From JAWKWA01 sp041397765 (lineage in GTDB: Bacteria > Pseudomonadota > Alphaproteobacteria > Rhizobiales > Hyphomicrobiaceae), in assembly GCA_041397765.1 (NCBI GenBank), contig JAWKWA010000002.1:62001-126000 (forward strand): a stretch of 64,000 bases of DNA. The letters are read 5' to 3'. This document shows positions 28,499 to 36,847 of this stretch, in pieces. The translations under genes and the position numbers were made by a program. The notes beneath the pieces are model-generated. The model had not been told where the DNA came from. It saw only the letters and a list, made by a program, of their open reading frames with translations, and searched no databases. Position 1 is the first letter of the stretch. Each line of letters begins with the position of its first letter.

Positions 28499-29335
28499 AT
28501 GTCGATGCGACAGGTCGAGATGAAGGGCGTGAAGGTCGTCCAGCTCGGGCTCGGCACCTGGCGAATGGGGGAAGTCGCCGGCGAGCGGGCGCGCGAGGTG
28601 CGGGCGCTGAAGGCAGGGCTCGATCTCGGCATGACGCTGATCGACACGGCGGAGATGTATGGCGAAGGCAGTGCGGAGGAGGTGGTCGGCGAGGCGATCG
28701 CGGGGCGGCGCGACGAGGTCTTCCTCGTCTCCAAGGTCTATCCGCACAATGCCTCGCGCCAGGGCGTGATCGCCGCCTGTGCGCGCAGCCTCAGGCGGCT
28801 CGGCACCGACCGCATCGACCTCTATCTCCTGCACTGGCAGGGCAGCCATCCGATCGAGGAGACGGTGGAGGGGTTCGAGGCCTTGCGGCGGGATGGGCGG
28901 ATCGGGCGCTGGGGCGTCAGCAATTTCGACAGCGCGGCGATGGCGGAGCTGCTCGGCGTCGACGAGGGTGGTCAGTGCGCGGCCAATCAGGTGCTCTACC
29001 ATCCCGGGGAGCGCGGCATCGAGTTCGACCTGTTGCCGGAATGCCGGCGGGCCGACATCCCGATCATGGCCTATTCGCCGCTCGGGCAGGGCGCGGTGCT
29101 CGGCCATCGGGCGCTGGCGACCATCGCCGGCAAGCACGGGGTGACGCCCGCTGCCATCGCGCTCGCCTTCGTCATGCGCCACGACGATGTCTTGGCGATC
29201 CCCAAGACCTCGAGCGAGGCGCATCTGAAGGCCAATCTGAAGGCGCTCGAGGTCGAGCTCGACACCGAGGATCTGGCGGCGCTCGACCGGGCCTTTCCGC
29301 CGCCGAAGCGCAGGATGCCGCTCGCCATCATCTGA
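28499..29335 (+). CDS. Aldo/keto reductase
   Basis: A 278-residue NAD(P)H-dependent TIM-barrel oxidoreductase. The tetrad is visible: Asp and Tyr in DTAEMYGEG, Lys in VSKVYP and His in LLHWQG. The cofactor-binding C-terminal part reads IPKTSSEAHLKANL. The ATG at 28499 has GAGAGGG upstream; the earlier ATG at 28466 would add 11 unlike residues. The substrate is unknown. It is convergent with the PanE-like reductase with only 24 bases between stops. Confidence 0.88.
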   Translation: MSMRQVEMKGVKVVQLGLGTWRMGEVAGERAREVRALKAGLDLGMTLIDTAEMYGEGSAEEVVGEAIAGRRDEVFLVSKVYPHNASRQGVIAACARSLRRLGTDRIDLYLLHWQGSHPIEETVEGFEALRRDGRIGRWGVSNFDSAAMAELLGVDEGGQCAANQVLYHPGERGIEFDLLPECRRADIPIMAYSPLGQGAVLGHRALATIAGKHGVTPAAIALAFVMRHDDVLAIPKTSSEAHLKANLKALEVELDTEDLAALDRAFPPPKRRMPLAII

Positions 29336-29359
29336 CCGGTCGCCAGCCGGCACCAACCC

Positions 29360-30337
29360 TCAGGGATAGCAGCCGGCGAGCGCGGCGCGCTGTCGGACGA
29401 GAGCGAGAACGGCCTTGCACATCGGCACCGGCCTGTCGACGAGGCCGGCCATCTCGACGATGGCGCCGAGCAGGGCGTCGATCTCCATCGGCCGGCCCTT
29501 CTCGAGATCCTGCAACATCGAGGTCTTGTGGGCGCCGACCGACAGGGCGCCTTCGATGCGTTTGTCGACATCTACCCCGAAGCGGATGCCGAGCGCCTCG
29601 CCGACCGCCTCGGCCTCGACCATCATCTGGCGGGCGAGGGTCCGCGTGCCGGGCTCGGAGGCGATGCGGTCGAGGGTCGCCGTGGTCAGCGCCGAGATCG
29701 GGTTGAAGCAGAGATTGCCCCAGAGCTTGATCCAGAGATCGTCGCGGATGCGCGGCCGGACCGGGCATTTGAGGCCGGCGGCTATCATCGTGCCGGAGAG
29801 GCGCGTGGCGCGCTCGGAGCGCGATCCGTCGGGTTCGCCGAGGGCGAAGCGGTTGGAATAGGTGTGCTCGATGACACCGGGGGCGATGACGTCGGCGGCC
29901 GGATAGACGATGCAGCCGAGGCAGGCGGAGGGCGACAGCAGGTCCCACAGCCGGCCGTCGGGATCGACCGATTTGAGGCGCGTGCCCTCGAGGGCGCCGC
30001 CATGGGCGTGGAAGTACCACCAGGGCACGCCGTTGACGGCGGAGACGAGGGTCGTCGCGGGGCCGATGAGGCGGGCGATGTCGGGAGCGGCCTTCAGCAG
30101 GCCCGGCGCCTTCAGCGTGACGATCACATAGTCCTGGGGGCCGGCTTCCTCCGGGGTCGCGGCGAGACGGGGGCGGACGACCGTTTCGCGGCCCTCGGAG
30201 ATCAGCTTGACGCCGTTCTGGCGCATGGCGGCGAGGTGGGGACCACGGGCGAGGAAGGTGACATCCTCGCCGGCCTCGTGGAGCTTGACGCCCATATAGC
30301 CACCGATGGCGCCGGCTCCGAAAATGCAGATGCGCAT
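29360..30337 (-). CDS. PanE/ApbA-family reductase, possible oxalyl-CoA reductase
   Basis: A 325-residue ketopantoate-reductase-family protein. The N-terminal Rossmann motif is FGAGAIGGYMG, and the catalytic lysine helix reads IKLWGNLCFNPISALT. The block NGVPWWYF is typical of a large PanE subfamily. PanE makes pantoate with NADPH. However, the gene lies 60 bases after an oxalate-CoA ligase-like gene, and in Methylobacterium the PanE2 paralogue is an oxalyl-CoA reductase making glyoxylate, so I favour that role by context. ATG 30337 was chosen over GTG 30343 on ribosome-site spacing (GGGAGG). Confidence 0.75.
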   Translation of the reverse strand: MRICIFGAGAIGGYMGVKLHEAGEDVTFLARGPHLAAMRQNGVKLISEGRETVVRPRLAATPEEAGPQDYVIVTLKAPGLLKAAPDIARLIGPATTLVSAVNGVPWWYFHAHGGALEGTRLKSVDPDGRLWDLLSPSACLGCIVYPAADVIAPGVIEHTYSNRFALGEPDGSRSERATRLSGTMIAAGLKCPVRPRIRDDLWIKLWGNLCFNPISALTTATLDRIASEPGTRTLARQMMVEAEAVGEALGIRFGVDVDKRIEGALSVGAHKTSMLQDLEKGRPMEIDALLGAIVEMAGLVDRPVPMCKAVLALVRQRAALAGCYP

Positions 30338-30397
30338 CCTCACCGATCCTCCCGCACTGGGGCCCGTCGAAATGCTGCCGAGAGCACGAAAGAGATC

Positions 30398-31915
30398 TCA
30401 GACGAGACCGAGCTTCTCGGCAAGGCCGATGCGCTGCAGCTTGCCGGTGGCGCCCTTGGGGATCTCGGCAAGGAACACCACCTTGCGCGGCACCTTGAAA
30501 TCGGCAAGCCGCTTCAGCGCGAAGTCGCGGATCTCGCGCTCGCTCGCCGTCATGCCCTCGCGCAGCACGACGACGGCGGCGACCTCCTCGCCGAGCTTGT
30601 CGTGCGGCATGGCGAAGGTGACGACCTGCTGGACGGCCGGGTGGTCCATCAGCACCTCGTCGACCTCGAGGGGCGAGATCTTCTCGCCGCCGCGGTTGAT
30701 GAGCTCCTTCAGGCGGCCGGTGATGCGCAGATAGCCCTCGGCATCGAGCGTGCCCTGGTCGCCGGTGCGAAACCAGCCGGCGGTGAAGGCCTTGGCATTG
30801 GCATCGGGGTTCTTGTCGTAGCCGGGCGTGACGTTGCGGCCGCGGATGACGATCTCGCCGAGCGCGCCGGGGGCGAGGATGCGGCCCTCCTCGTCCATGA
30901 TGGCGACCTGCGGGCCGGCGGCGATGCCGACGGAGCCGGGATAGCGCTTCGAGGGCGGCAGCGGATTGGAGGTCATCTGGTGGCAGGCCTCGGTCATGCC
31001 GTAGCTCTCGACGACCGGGCAGGCGAACACTTCTTCCAGCGCCTGCATGACTTGCGGCGGCAGCGAGGAGGAAGATGAGCGGATGAAGCGCAAGGCGGCG
31101 GTGGCGACGATGTCGCGGTTGCGGTCGGCGCGGGCGAGGATCGCCTGATGCATGGTCGGCACGGCGGTGTACCAGGTCGGCCTCACCTCATCGAGCCAGG
31201 CGAAGAATTTGAGGGCGTTGAAGCCTGCCGTGCAGACGACCGAGCCGCCGGCCGCCACCGAGGCCGTCACCGCCGCGACGAGGCCGTGGATGTGGAAGAG
31301 CGGCATGATGTTGAGGCAGGTGTCGGTGGGGCCGAGCGCCAGGGTGCGACCGATATTGGTGGCGGACGCGGCGAGGTTCTCGTGGGTCAGGGGCACGATC
31401 TTCGGGCGCGAGGTGGTGCCGGAGGTGTGGAGGACGAGGGCGACGTCGCCGGGGGCGGCGGGGCCGGCGGCTGCCGGGGTGGCGGGGCTTCTCGATCCCG
31501 TGGCGAGACGGAAGGCCCCGGCGGGCCCATCCCCGGCGAGAGGCGCAAGCTCGATCACCGGAATGCCGAGGCGGGTGGCGACGGCGCGCGCCGTAGTGTC
31601 GCCGCCGGCCTCCACGACCAGCGCACGGGCGTCGAGGTCGTTCAGGTAGAATTCGAACTCCTCGGCCCGGTAGGCGGGATTGAGGGGCGCCGTCGTCGCG
31701 CCCGAGCCGATGGCGAGGAAGGCGGCGGCCATGGCCGGACCGTTCGGCAGGACGATGGCGACGCGATCGTTGCGGCCGATGCCGACGCCATTGAGGGCGG
31801 CGACGGTGTCGCGGGCGAGGTGGCCGAGGCCGGCGAAGTCGAGAGGGCGGGCGCCGGGCGCGCCGATGGCAGGACGGCCGGCTTCGGCACGCGCGAGCAT
31901 GGTGGCGATGGTCAT
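30398..31915 (-). CDS. Acyl-CoA synthetase of the AAE3/oxalate-CoA ligase type
   Basis: A 505-residue adenylate-forming enzyme. The P-loop is TSGTTSRPK, the A5 motif YGMTEA, the A7 motif GWFRTGD, and the final lysine motif PKGATGKLQR. Long blocks (WYTAVPTMHQ, MTSNPLPPSKRYPGSVG, RGGEKISPLEVDEVL) match plant AAE3 and yeast Pcs60, which activate oxalate to oxalyl-CoA. Other short or medium-chain acids remain possible. It is upstream of the PanE-like reductase in the same direction, and the start has no close upstream gene on its strand. A ~190-base gap separates it from rpsU. Confidence 0.82.
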   Translation of the reverse strand: MTIATMLARAEAGRPAIGAPGARPLDFAGLGHLARDTVAALNGVGIGRNDRVAIVLPNGPAMAAAFLAIGSGATTAPLNPAYRAEEFEFYLNDLDARALVVEAGGDTTARAVATRLGIPVIELAPLAGDGPAGAFRLATGSRSPATPAAAGPAAPGDVALVLHTSGTTSRPKIVPLTHENLAASATNIGRTLALGPTDTCLNIMPLFHIHGLVAAVTASVAAGGSVVCTAGFNALKFFAWLDEVRPTWYTAVPTMHQAILARADRNRDIVATAALRFIRSSSSSLPPQVMQALEEVFACPVVESYGMTEACHQMTSNPLPPSKRYPGSVGIAAGPQVAIMDEEGRILAPGALGEIVIRGRNVTPGYDKNPDANAKAFTAGWFRTGDQGTLDAEGYLRITGRLKELINRGGEKISPLEVDEVLMDHPAVQQVVTFAMPHDKLGEEVAAVVVLREGMTASEREIRDFALKRLADFKVPRKVVFLAEIPKGATGKLQRIGLAEKLGLV

Positions 31916-32103
31916 CGCAAGTCTCCCCCGGACGGCCCGCCGGCGCCGTGGAGCAGCCGGCAGGCTACCCGTCAGGGCCGGACCGCGGAAAACACCAACG
32001 GCCCCGCAGCGCCATGGCGCTCGAGGCCGTCGAACAGCAATCTATCTGGCAACCGGTGTCGGTCGGGATCGCCCCGTCTGCCTCACCGGCCCGATCACGA
32101 GGC

Positions 32104-32349
32104 TCAGCGGCCAGCGCGCTTGGGGGCTGCCTTGGGCGCACCCGGCAGCAGACCCTCGCGCTGCAGGCGCTTGCGCGCCAGCTTGCGGGCGCGACGCACG
32201 GCCTCGGCCTTCTCGCGGGCGCGCTTCTGCGACGGCTTCTCGTAGTGGCCGCGCAGCTTCATCTCACGGAAGATGCCTTCGCGCTGCATCTTCTTCTTCA
32301 GCGCCTTCAGGGCCTGATCGACATTGTTGTCGCGAACGAGTACCTGCAC
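32104..32349 (-). CDS. rpsU: 30S ribosomal protein S21
   Basis: An 81-residue basic protein: MQVLVRDNNVDQALKALKKK start, FREMKLRGHYEKPSQKR centre and an Arg/Lys-rich C-terminal helix, as in bS21. It binds the 30S platform near the 16S 3' end during initiation. The start codon is GTG with an AGAGGTG ribosome site 8 bases upstream. The C-terminal PGAPKAAPKRAGR tail is longer than in E. coli. It follows purE-purK in the same direction. Confidence 0.95.
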   Translation of the reverse strand: MQVLVRDNNVDQALKALKKKMQREGIFREMKLRGHYEKPSQKRAREKAEAVRRARKLARKRLQREGLLPGAPKAAPKRAGR

Positions 32350-32531
32350 GCGTTTTCACCTCTTGACGTCGTCGGTTCGGGGTTCAGCGGATGAGACCCT
32401 CGTGCCTCGGCATCCAACTCGGCGTCAGACGGCGACATGCCGCGCGCCATGGGCGAGACCTCATGGTCATCCTGAATGCGAGCGCGCTAGATAGCACAGC
32501 GGAATGGGCAAGTCGAGGGCCGGCGGCGAGG

Positions 32532-33623
32532 TCAGTCGCGGGGCCTCAGCCGGGTGGCGTGGCCCATCTTGCGGCCCGGCCGCGCCTCGGCCTTGCCATA
32601 GAGGTGGACGGCGGTCGCCGGCTCGCCCGCCAGCATCAGCCAGTGGTCGGCCTCCCGGCCGATGAGGTTGATCATCTCGGCGTCGGAGTGGCGGGCGGTC
32701 GGGCCGAGCGGCCAGCCGCAGATGGCGCGGACATGGTTCTCGAACTGGCTGACGCAGCAGGCGTCGATGGTCCAGTGGCCGGTGTTGTGAACGCGCGGCG
32801 CGATCTCGTTGACGAGCACCGGCTCTCCCGCTGCCTCGCCGATGACGAACATCTCGACGCCGATGACGCCCACATAGTCGAGATCGGCGAGGATCGCCGC
32901 GGCGATGGCCTCGGCGGCGGCGGCGGTGCGCGGGCCGATGGCGGCGGGGACCTGGGAGCGGCGGAGAATGCCCTCGCCATGGGTGTTCTCGGGGATGTCG
33001 TAGGCGGCGACCTCGCCACTGCGGCCGCGGACGGCGACGACCGAGATCTCGCGCTCGAAGGCGACATGGCCCTCGAGCACGGCCGGCACGCCGCCGAGCG
33101 CCGTCAGCGCGGCGCCAAGATCGGCTCCCTCGCCGAGCCGGATCTGGCCCTTGCCGTCATAGCCGAAACGGCGGGTCTTCAGATGCGCGGCCGGGCCGAT
33201 GCTGGCGAAAGCGGCCTCCAGGGCGGGCAGATCGGGGACGTCGGCGAAGGGAGCGACCGGGATGCCGAGCCGCGCAAGGAAGCGCTTCTCGAGGAGGCGG
33301 TCCTGGGTCTCGCTGAGGGCCCGCGGCGGCGGGTAGACCGGGACGATGGCAGCGGCGGCCTCGGCGGCGGCGAGCGCGACGTTCTCGAACTCGTAGGTGA
33401 CGACGTCGACCGTGCGGGCGAAGGCGGCGATGGCGTCGGCGTCGGAATAATCCGCGACCGTCGTCGAGAGGGCGACATCGCCGGCCGGGGCGGCCTGCAC
33501 ATCGGAATAGATGCGGCATCTGAGGCCGAGCCGGGCGGCGGCCAGCGCCAGCATGCGTCCGAGCTGGCCGCCGCCGAGAATGCCGATGGTGCTGCCGGGG
33601 GCCAGTCGCCGCTCAGCCTTCAT
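32532..33623 (-). CDS. purK: N5-carboxyaminoimidazole ribonucleotide synthase
   Basis: A 363-residue ATP-grasp enzyme that carboxylates AIR to N5-CAIR in purine synthesis. The N-terminus has GILGGGQLGRML, and the ATP-grasp part contains KTRRFGYDGKGQ and EMFVIG. Substrate loop residues NEIAPRVHNTGHWTIDA are intact. ATG 33623 overlaps the purE end by 11 bases; the ORF is open further upstream but that part is in the purE shadow. Together with PurE it replaces the single AIR carboxylase of animals. Confidence 0.95.
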   Translation of the reverse strand: MKAERRLAPGSTIGILGGGQLGRMLALAAARLGLRCRIYSDVQAAPAGDVALSTTVADYSDADAIAAFARTVDVVTYEFENVALAAAEAAAAIVPVYPPPRALSETQDRLLEKRFLARLGIPVAPFADVPDLPALEAAFASIGPAAHLKTRRFGYDGKGQIRLGEGADLGAALTALGGVPAVLEGHVAFEREISVVAVRGRSGEVAAYDIPENTHGEGILRRSQVPAAIGPRTAAAAEAIAAAILADLDYVGVIGVEMFVIGEAAGEPVLVNEIAPRVHNTGHWTIDACCVSQFENHVRAICGWPLGPTARHSDAEMINLIGREADHWLMLAGEPATAVHLYGKAEARPGRKMGHATRLRPRD

Positions 33624-34110
33624 CTGTCGGGCTCTCCTTGACGGCGGCGGTGCGGGCGGCGCGCCAGGCGTCGATCCGGGCGGCGAGCGCGGCATCGCCG
33701 AGGGCGAGGATCTGGGCGGCGAGGAGGCCGGCATTGGCGGCGCCGGCCTCGCCGATGGCGAGCGTGCCGACGGCGACGCCAGCCGGCATCTGGACGATGG
33801 AATAGAGACTGTCGAGTCCCGAGAGCGCGCGAGAGCTGACGGGCACGCCGAGCACCGGGAGAGATGTCATGGCGGCGGCCATGCCGGGCAGATGGGCGGC
33901 GCCGCCGGCTCCCGCGACGATGACTTTCAGGCCGCGGTCGCGGGCCGTACGGGCATAGTCGTAGAGGCGCTCGGGCGTGCGGTGGGCCGAGACGATGCGG
34001 GTTTCGTGGGGCACGAGAAGCTCGGTCAGCACCTCGGCCGCCCGGCGCATGGTCTGCCAGTCCGACTGGCTCCCCATGATGACGCCGACGAGGGGATCGG
34101 GACTGTGCAT
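33613..34110 (-). CDS. purE: N5-CAIR mutase
   Basis: A 165-residue class I PurE that converts N5-CAIR to CAIR. Signatures are VIMGSQSDWQTM near the start, SAHRTPERLYDYA, and GAGGAAHLPGM. The ATG at 34110 is preceded by an in-frame GTG at 34113. It is translationally coupled to purK by an 11-base overlap. About 160 bases separate it from the upstream DUF465 gene on the same strand. Confidence 0.95.
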   Translation of the reverse strand: MHSPDPLVGVIMGSQSDWQTMRRAAEVLTELLVPHETRIVSAHRTPERLYDYARTARDRGLKVIVAGAGGAAHLPGMAAAMTSLPVLGVPVSSRALSGLDSLYSIVQMPAGVAVGTLAIGEAGAANAGLLAAQILALGDAALAARIDAWRAARTAAVKESPTDEG

Positions 34111-34268
34111 CACTCAACGACCTCCTCGTGCGCCTCATCCTGCAAAGGCGGGGCGATTGCGGCATGCGGCACAGCAGGATCGAAGCCTGCGCGATCCAGA
34201 CGGCGTGGCGGCCCGGCTCTTCGTCAGACGAGGTCGAGGATGCGGCGCAGCCGCACCGGCTACCCGGC

Positions 34269-34475
34269 TCAGGCGATGATGTCGGGCAGCAGCTTGTCCT
34301 CGAGGAGCTGGATCTCGTCCTTCAGCTTCAGCTTCTGCTTCTTCAGCCGCTTGATCTGCAGGAGATCGGCGCTGCCGGCCGTCTCGAGCGCGGCGATGGC
34401 ATCGTCGAGGTCACGGTGCTGCTGGCGAAGAGCCGCCATGCGCTCGCGAATCTGACGATCGTCGCTCAGGGCCAT
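34269..34475 (-). CDS. DUF465/YdcH-family small coiled-coil protein 1
   Basis: A 68-residue, highly helical protein of the YdcH/DUF465 family. The hallmark is a Lys/Leu-rich heptad block, LLQIKRLKKQKLKLKDEIQ, predicted to form a short coiled coil. The function of the family is unknown. ATG 34475 was chosen because the upstream extension to 34517 is not coiled-coil-like. A paralogue is encoded divergently at 34713, sharing the same RQKLKLKDEI-type core. Confidence 0.85.
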   Translation of the reverse strand: MALSDDRQIRERMAALRQQHRDLDDAIAALETAGSADLLQIKRLKKQKLKLKDEIQLLEDKLLPDIIA

Positions 34476-34712
34476 CGGGCGCGTGATCCTCGAAAAACCG
34501 CATCCCGCCGTCAGCAATAGCCGGTCGGCGAGGGGGATGAAACAGGGAGCGCGCCGAGCCCGTCAAGGGCGCTCGACACGGCTTGACGAGTTTCTATTCG
34601 AGTTGAGCGTGATTCGGCCAGAAGCCGTTAACAGGCTGCCCGCTCGCGATTGGACAGCACCCGGCGATTGTGACATCATCGTCGAGCCTGTCCACATCAA
34701 ACGGAGGACGAG

Positions 34713-34889
34713 ATGGCTGTCGAAGCTCACCTGCTGGAGCTTGCGGAGAAGCACAAGACTCTCGAGCGCAAGATCCAGGAAGAATTGGCGAGCCCTTCCG
34801 GAGACGACCTGAGAATCGTCGAGCTGAAACGACAGAAACTGAAGCTGAAAGACGAAATCACCCGATTGTCTGACCAGCATCAACATTGA
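34713..34889 (+). CDS. DUF465/YdcH-family small coiled-coil protein 2
   Basis: A 58-residue protein, smaller than a 60-codon cutoff. It starts MAVEAHLLELAEKHKTLERK, and ends in a heptad block with LKRQKLKLKDEI that matches the DUF465 core of the divergent neighbour. The ribosome site ACGGAGGA lies 6-8 bases before the ATG. Codon use is less GC-biased than in its neighbours (many A-ending codons), which fits a highly expressed small protein. Function unknown. The 288 bases after it hold no other gene before lysA. Confidence 0.85.
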   Translation: MAVEAHLLELAEKHKTLERKIQEELASPSGDDLRIVELKRQKLKLKDEITRLSDQHQH

Positions 34890-35177
34890 GCGGCGCCAAC
34901 GAGCGCCTGAGGCCCTGAAAGACGGCAGTGGCCGTCGGAACGCCGCCGGGCAGATCGTCCGCCCAGTGCTCAAGTTTGGCGGACTGCCCAGCGGCAAGGG
35001 CCGGTGAGTGCGCTGGACATGCAGCAGACCATGCAAGTGCCGTGGACACGCAGCCGAGGTCACTCGGCGCCTCGGGTTGGACACGGCTTCGGCCGCCGGC
35101 ATCGCACTTCTCGGCCGCCCGGCTTTCTGTCACAATGACGGTCTGCCCTCTCAGCGACTGACCCGGCCCCGCGCAAA

Positions 35178-36461
35178 ATGCACCATTTCCAGTACCGGAA
35201 CGGCGTCCTCCACGCCGAGGACTGCGATCTCGCCCGCATGGCCGAGACCGTCGGCACGCCCTTCTACTGCTATTCGACGGAAACGCTCGAGCGGCACTAC
35301 CGGGTGTTCCGCGAGTCGTTCGGCGATCTCGATGCGCTGGTCTGCTACGCCATCAAGGCGAACTCCAACCAGTCGGTGATCGGCACGCTGGCGCGGCTGG
35401 GCGCGGGCATGGACGTGGTGTCCGAGGGTGAGATCCGCCGCGCGCTGGCGGCCGGGGTCGCGCCCGAAAAGATCATCTTCGCCGGCGTCGGCAAGACCCG
35501 GGCCGAGATGGCCTTCGCGCTGCGGAGCGGCGTCATCCATTTCAACGTCGAATCGGAGCCGGAAGTCGTGGCGCTCTCGGAGGTCGCCGCATCGCTCGGG
35601 GCGGTCGCGCGCATCGCCTTCCGGGTCAATCCGGACGTCGATCCGAAGACCCATGCCAAGATCTCGACCGGCAAGGCCGAGACGAAGTTCGGCATTCCCT
35701 TCGAGGATGCGCCGCGCCTCTATCAGAAGGCCCGCAAGCTGCCCGCAATCGAGGTTGCCGGCATCCATATGCATATCGGCAGCCAGGTGACGAAGCTGGC
35801 GCCGTTCAAGCGGGCATTCCGGCTGATGCGCGAGATGGTCGGCACGCTGCGGGCGGCCGGTCACCGGATCGACCATGTCGACCTCGGCGGCGGGCTCGGC
35901 GTGCCCTATCGTGGCGGCAACGACGTGCCGCCTCATCCGGACGAGTATGCGCGCATCGTCAGGCGCTCGGTCGGCGATCTCGGCGTCAAGGTGATGCTCG
36001 AGCCGGGGCGGATGATCGTCGGCAATGCCGGCATCCTGGTCGCCCGCGTCATTTACATCAAGAAGGGAGCGGAGCGGAGCTTCGCCATCGTCGATGCGGC
36101 GATGAACGATCTGATCAGGCCGACGCTCTATGAGGCCCATCACGAAATCTGGCCGGTGATCGAGAAGCGGCGCGGCGGCGAGGCGGTCTACGACGTGGTC
36201 GGGCCGGTCTGCGAGACGGGCGACTATCTGGCGAAGGCCCGCTCGATGCCGAAGCTGAAGGCCGACGATCTCATCGCGGTCATGACGGCTGGCGCCTATG
36301 GCGCGGTGCAGTCCGGCACCTACAACAGCCGGCCGCTGGTGCCCGAGGTGATCGTCAAGGGCGGCGATATGGCGGTGGTGCGGCCGCGACAGACCTATGA
36401 CGAGTTGATCGGCCTCGACCGGATGGCGCCGTGGTCAGGCCGAGGGGAGCGCGGCAGGTGA
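35178..36461 (+). CDS. lysA: Diaminopimelate decarboxylase
   Basis: A 427-residue PLP enzyme of the alanine-racemase fold that makes lysine from meso-diaminopimelate. The PLP lysine is in CYAIKANSN. The glycine loop DLGGGLGVPY binds phosphate, the EPGRMIVGNAG block follows, and the catalytic cysteine motif is GPVCETGDYL. Length and order are standard. In many related genomes lysA follows argH and the lptM-like gene; here it instead follows two DUF465 genes and precedes the DUF4175 gene as usual. Confidence 0.95.
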   Translation: MHHFQYRNGVLHAEDCDLARMAETVGTPFYCYSTETLERHYRVFRESFGDLDALVCYAIKANSNQSVIGTLARLGAGMDVVSEGEIRRALAAGVAPEKIIFAGVGKTRAEMAFALRSGVIHFNVESEPEVVALSEVAASLGAVARIAFRVNPDVDPKTHAKISTGKAETKFGIPFEDAPRLYQKARKLPAIEVAGIHMHIGSQVTKLAPFKRAFRLMREMVGTLRAAGHRIDHVDLGGGLGVPYRGGNDVPPHPDEYARIVRRSVGDLGVKVMLEPGRMIVGNAGILVARVIYIKKGAERSFAIVDAAMNDLIRPTLYEAHHEIWPVIEKRRGGEAVYDVVGPVCETGDYLAKARSMPKLKADDLIAVMTAGAYGAVQSGTYNSRPLVPEVIVKGGDMAVVRPRQTYDELIGLDRMAPWSGRGERGR

Positions 36462-36847
36462 CGCGGCTGAAGGCCGCGGCGGTGTGCGTCCCTGCCGGTA
36501 CGGCGAGAGCAGCGTGCGCAGCGCTGGAAAAGAAGCGTCGCACCCTTCCGATCCGCCGCCATTCGCGGCATCGCAGGCCCGGTGCCGCGGCTCCTGCCAT
36601 TCTGGGGACATCATCTCACGATCAAATCGAGGCGAGGCGGCATGCGGAGCCCGGCTGATGTGCTAAAAGCATGAGCGGCAGGCAGGAAGCGGGAGTGATC
36701 GCGGAGATCGGGCTCCCCCTTGCCCGTCCTTGGTGCCTGACCAATATCTGCGATGCGCGCCGCATTGGCACGCATACCCGAGGGGCAGGATCCAGTTGCC
36801 TCGGCCGGGTCCTCGAGGGACCCAACGACCGGCGCGGAAGGATTGTG
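36462..36847 (+). other. 386-base gap without a gene
   Basis: Between lysA and the DUF4175 gene. It contains GC-rich imperfect hairpins (for example GGGTCC-TCGA-GGGACC near 36808-36824) and a GGAAGGATT ribosome site just before 36848. I see no coding sequence with a plausible start and no strong promoter. Confidence 0.5.
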
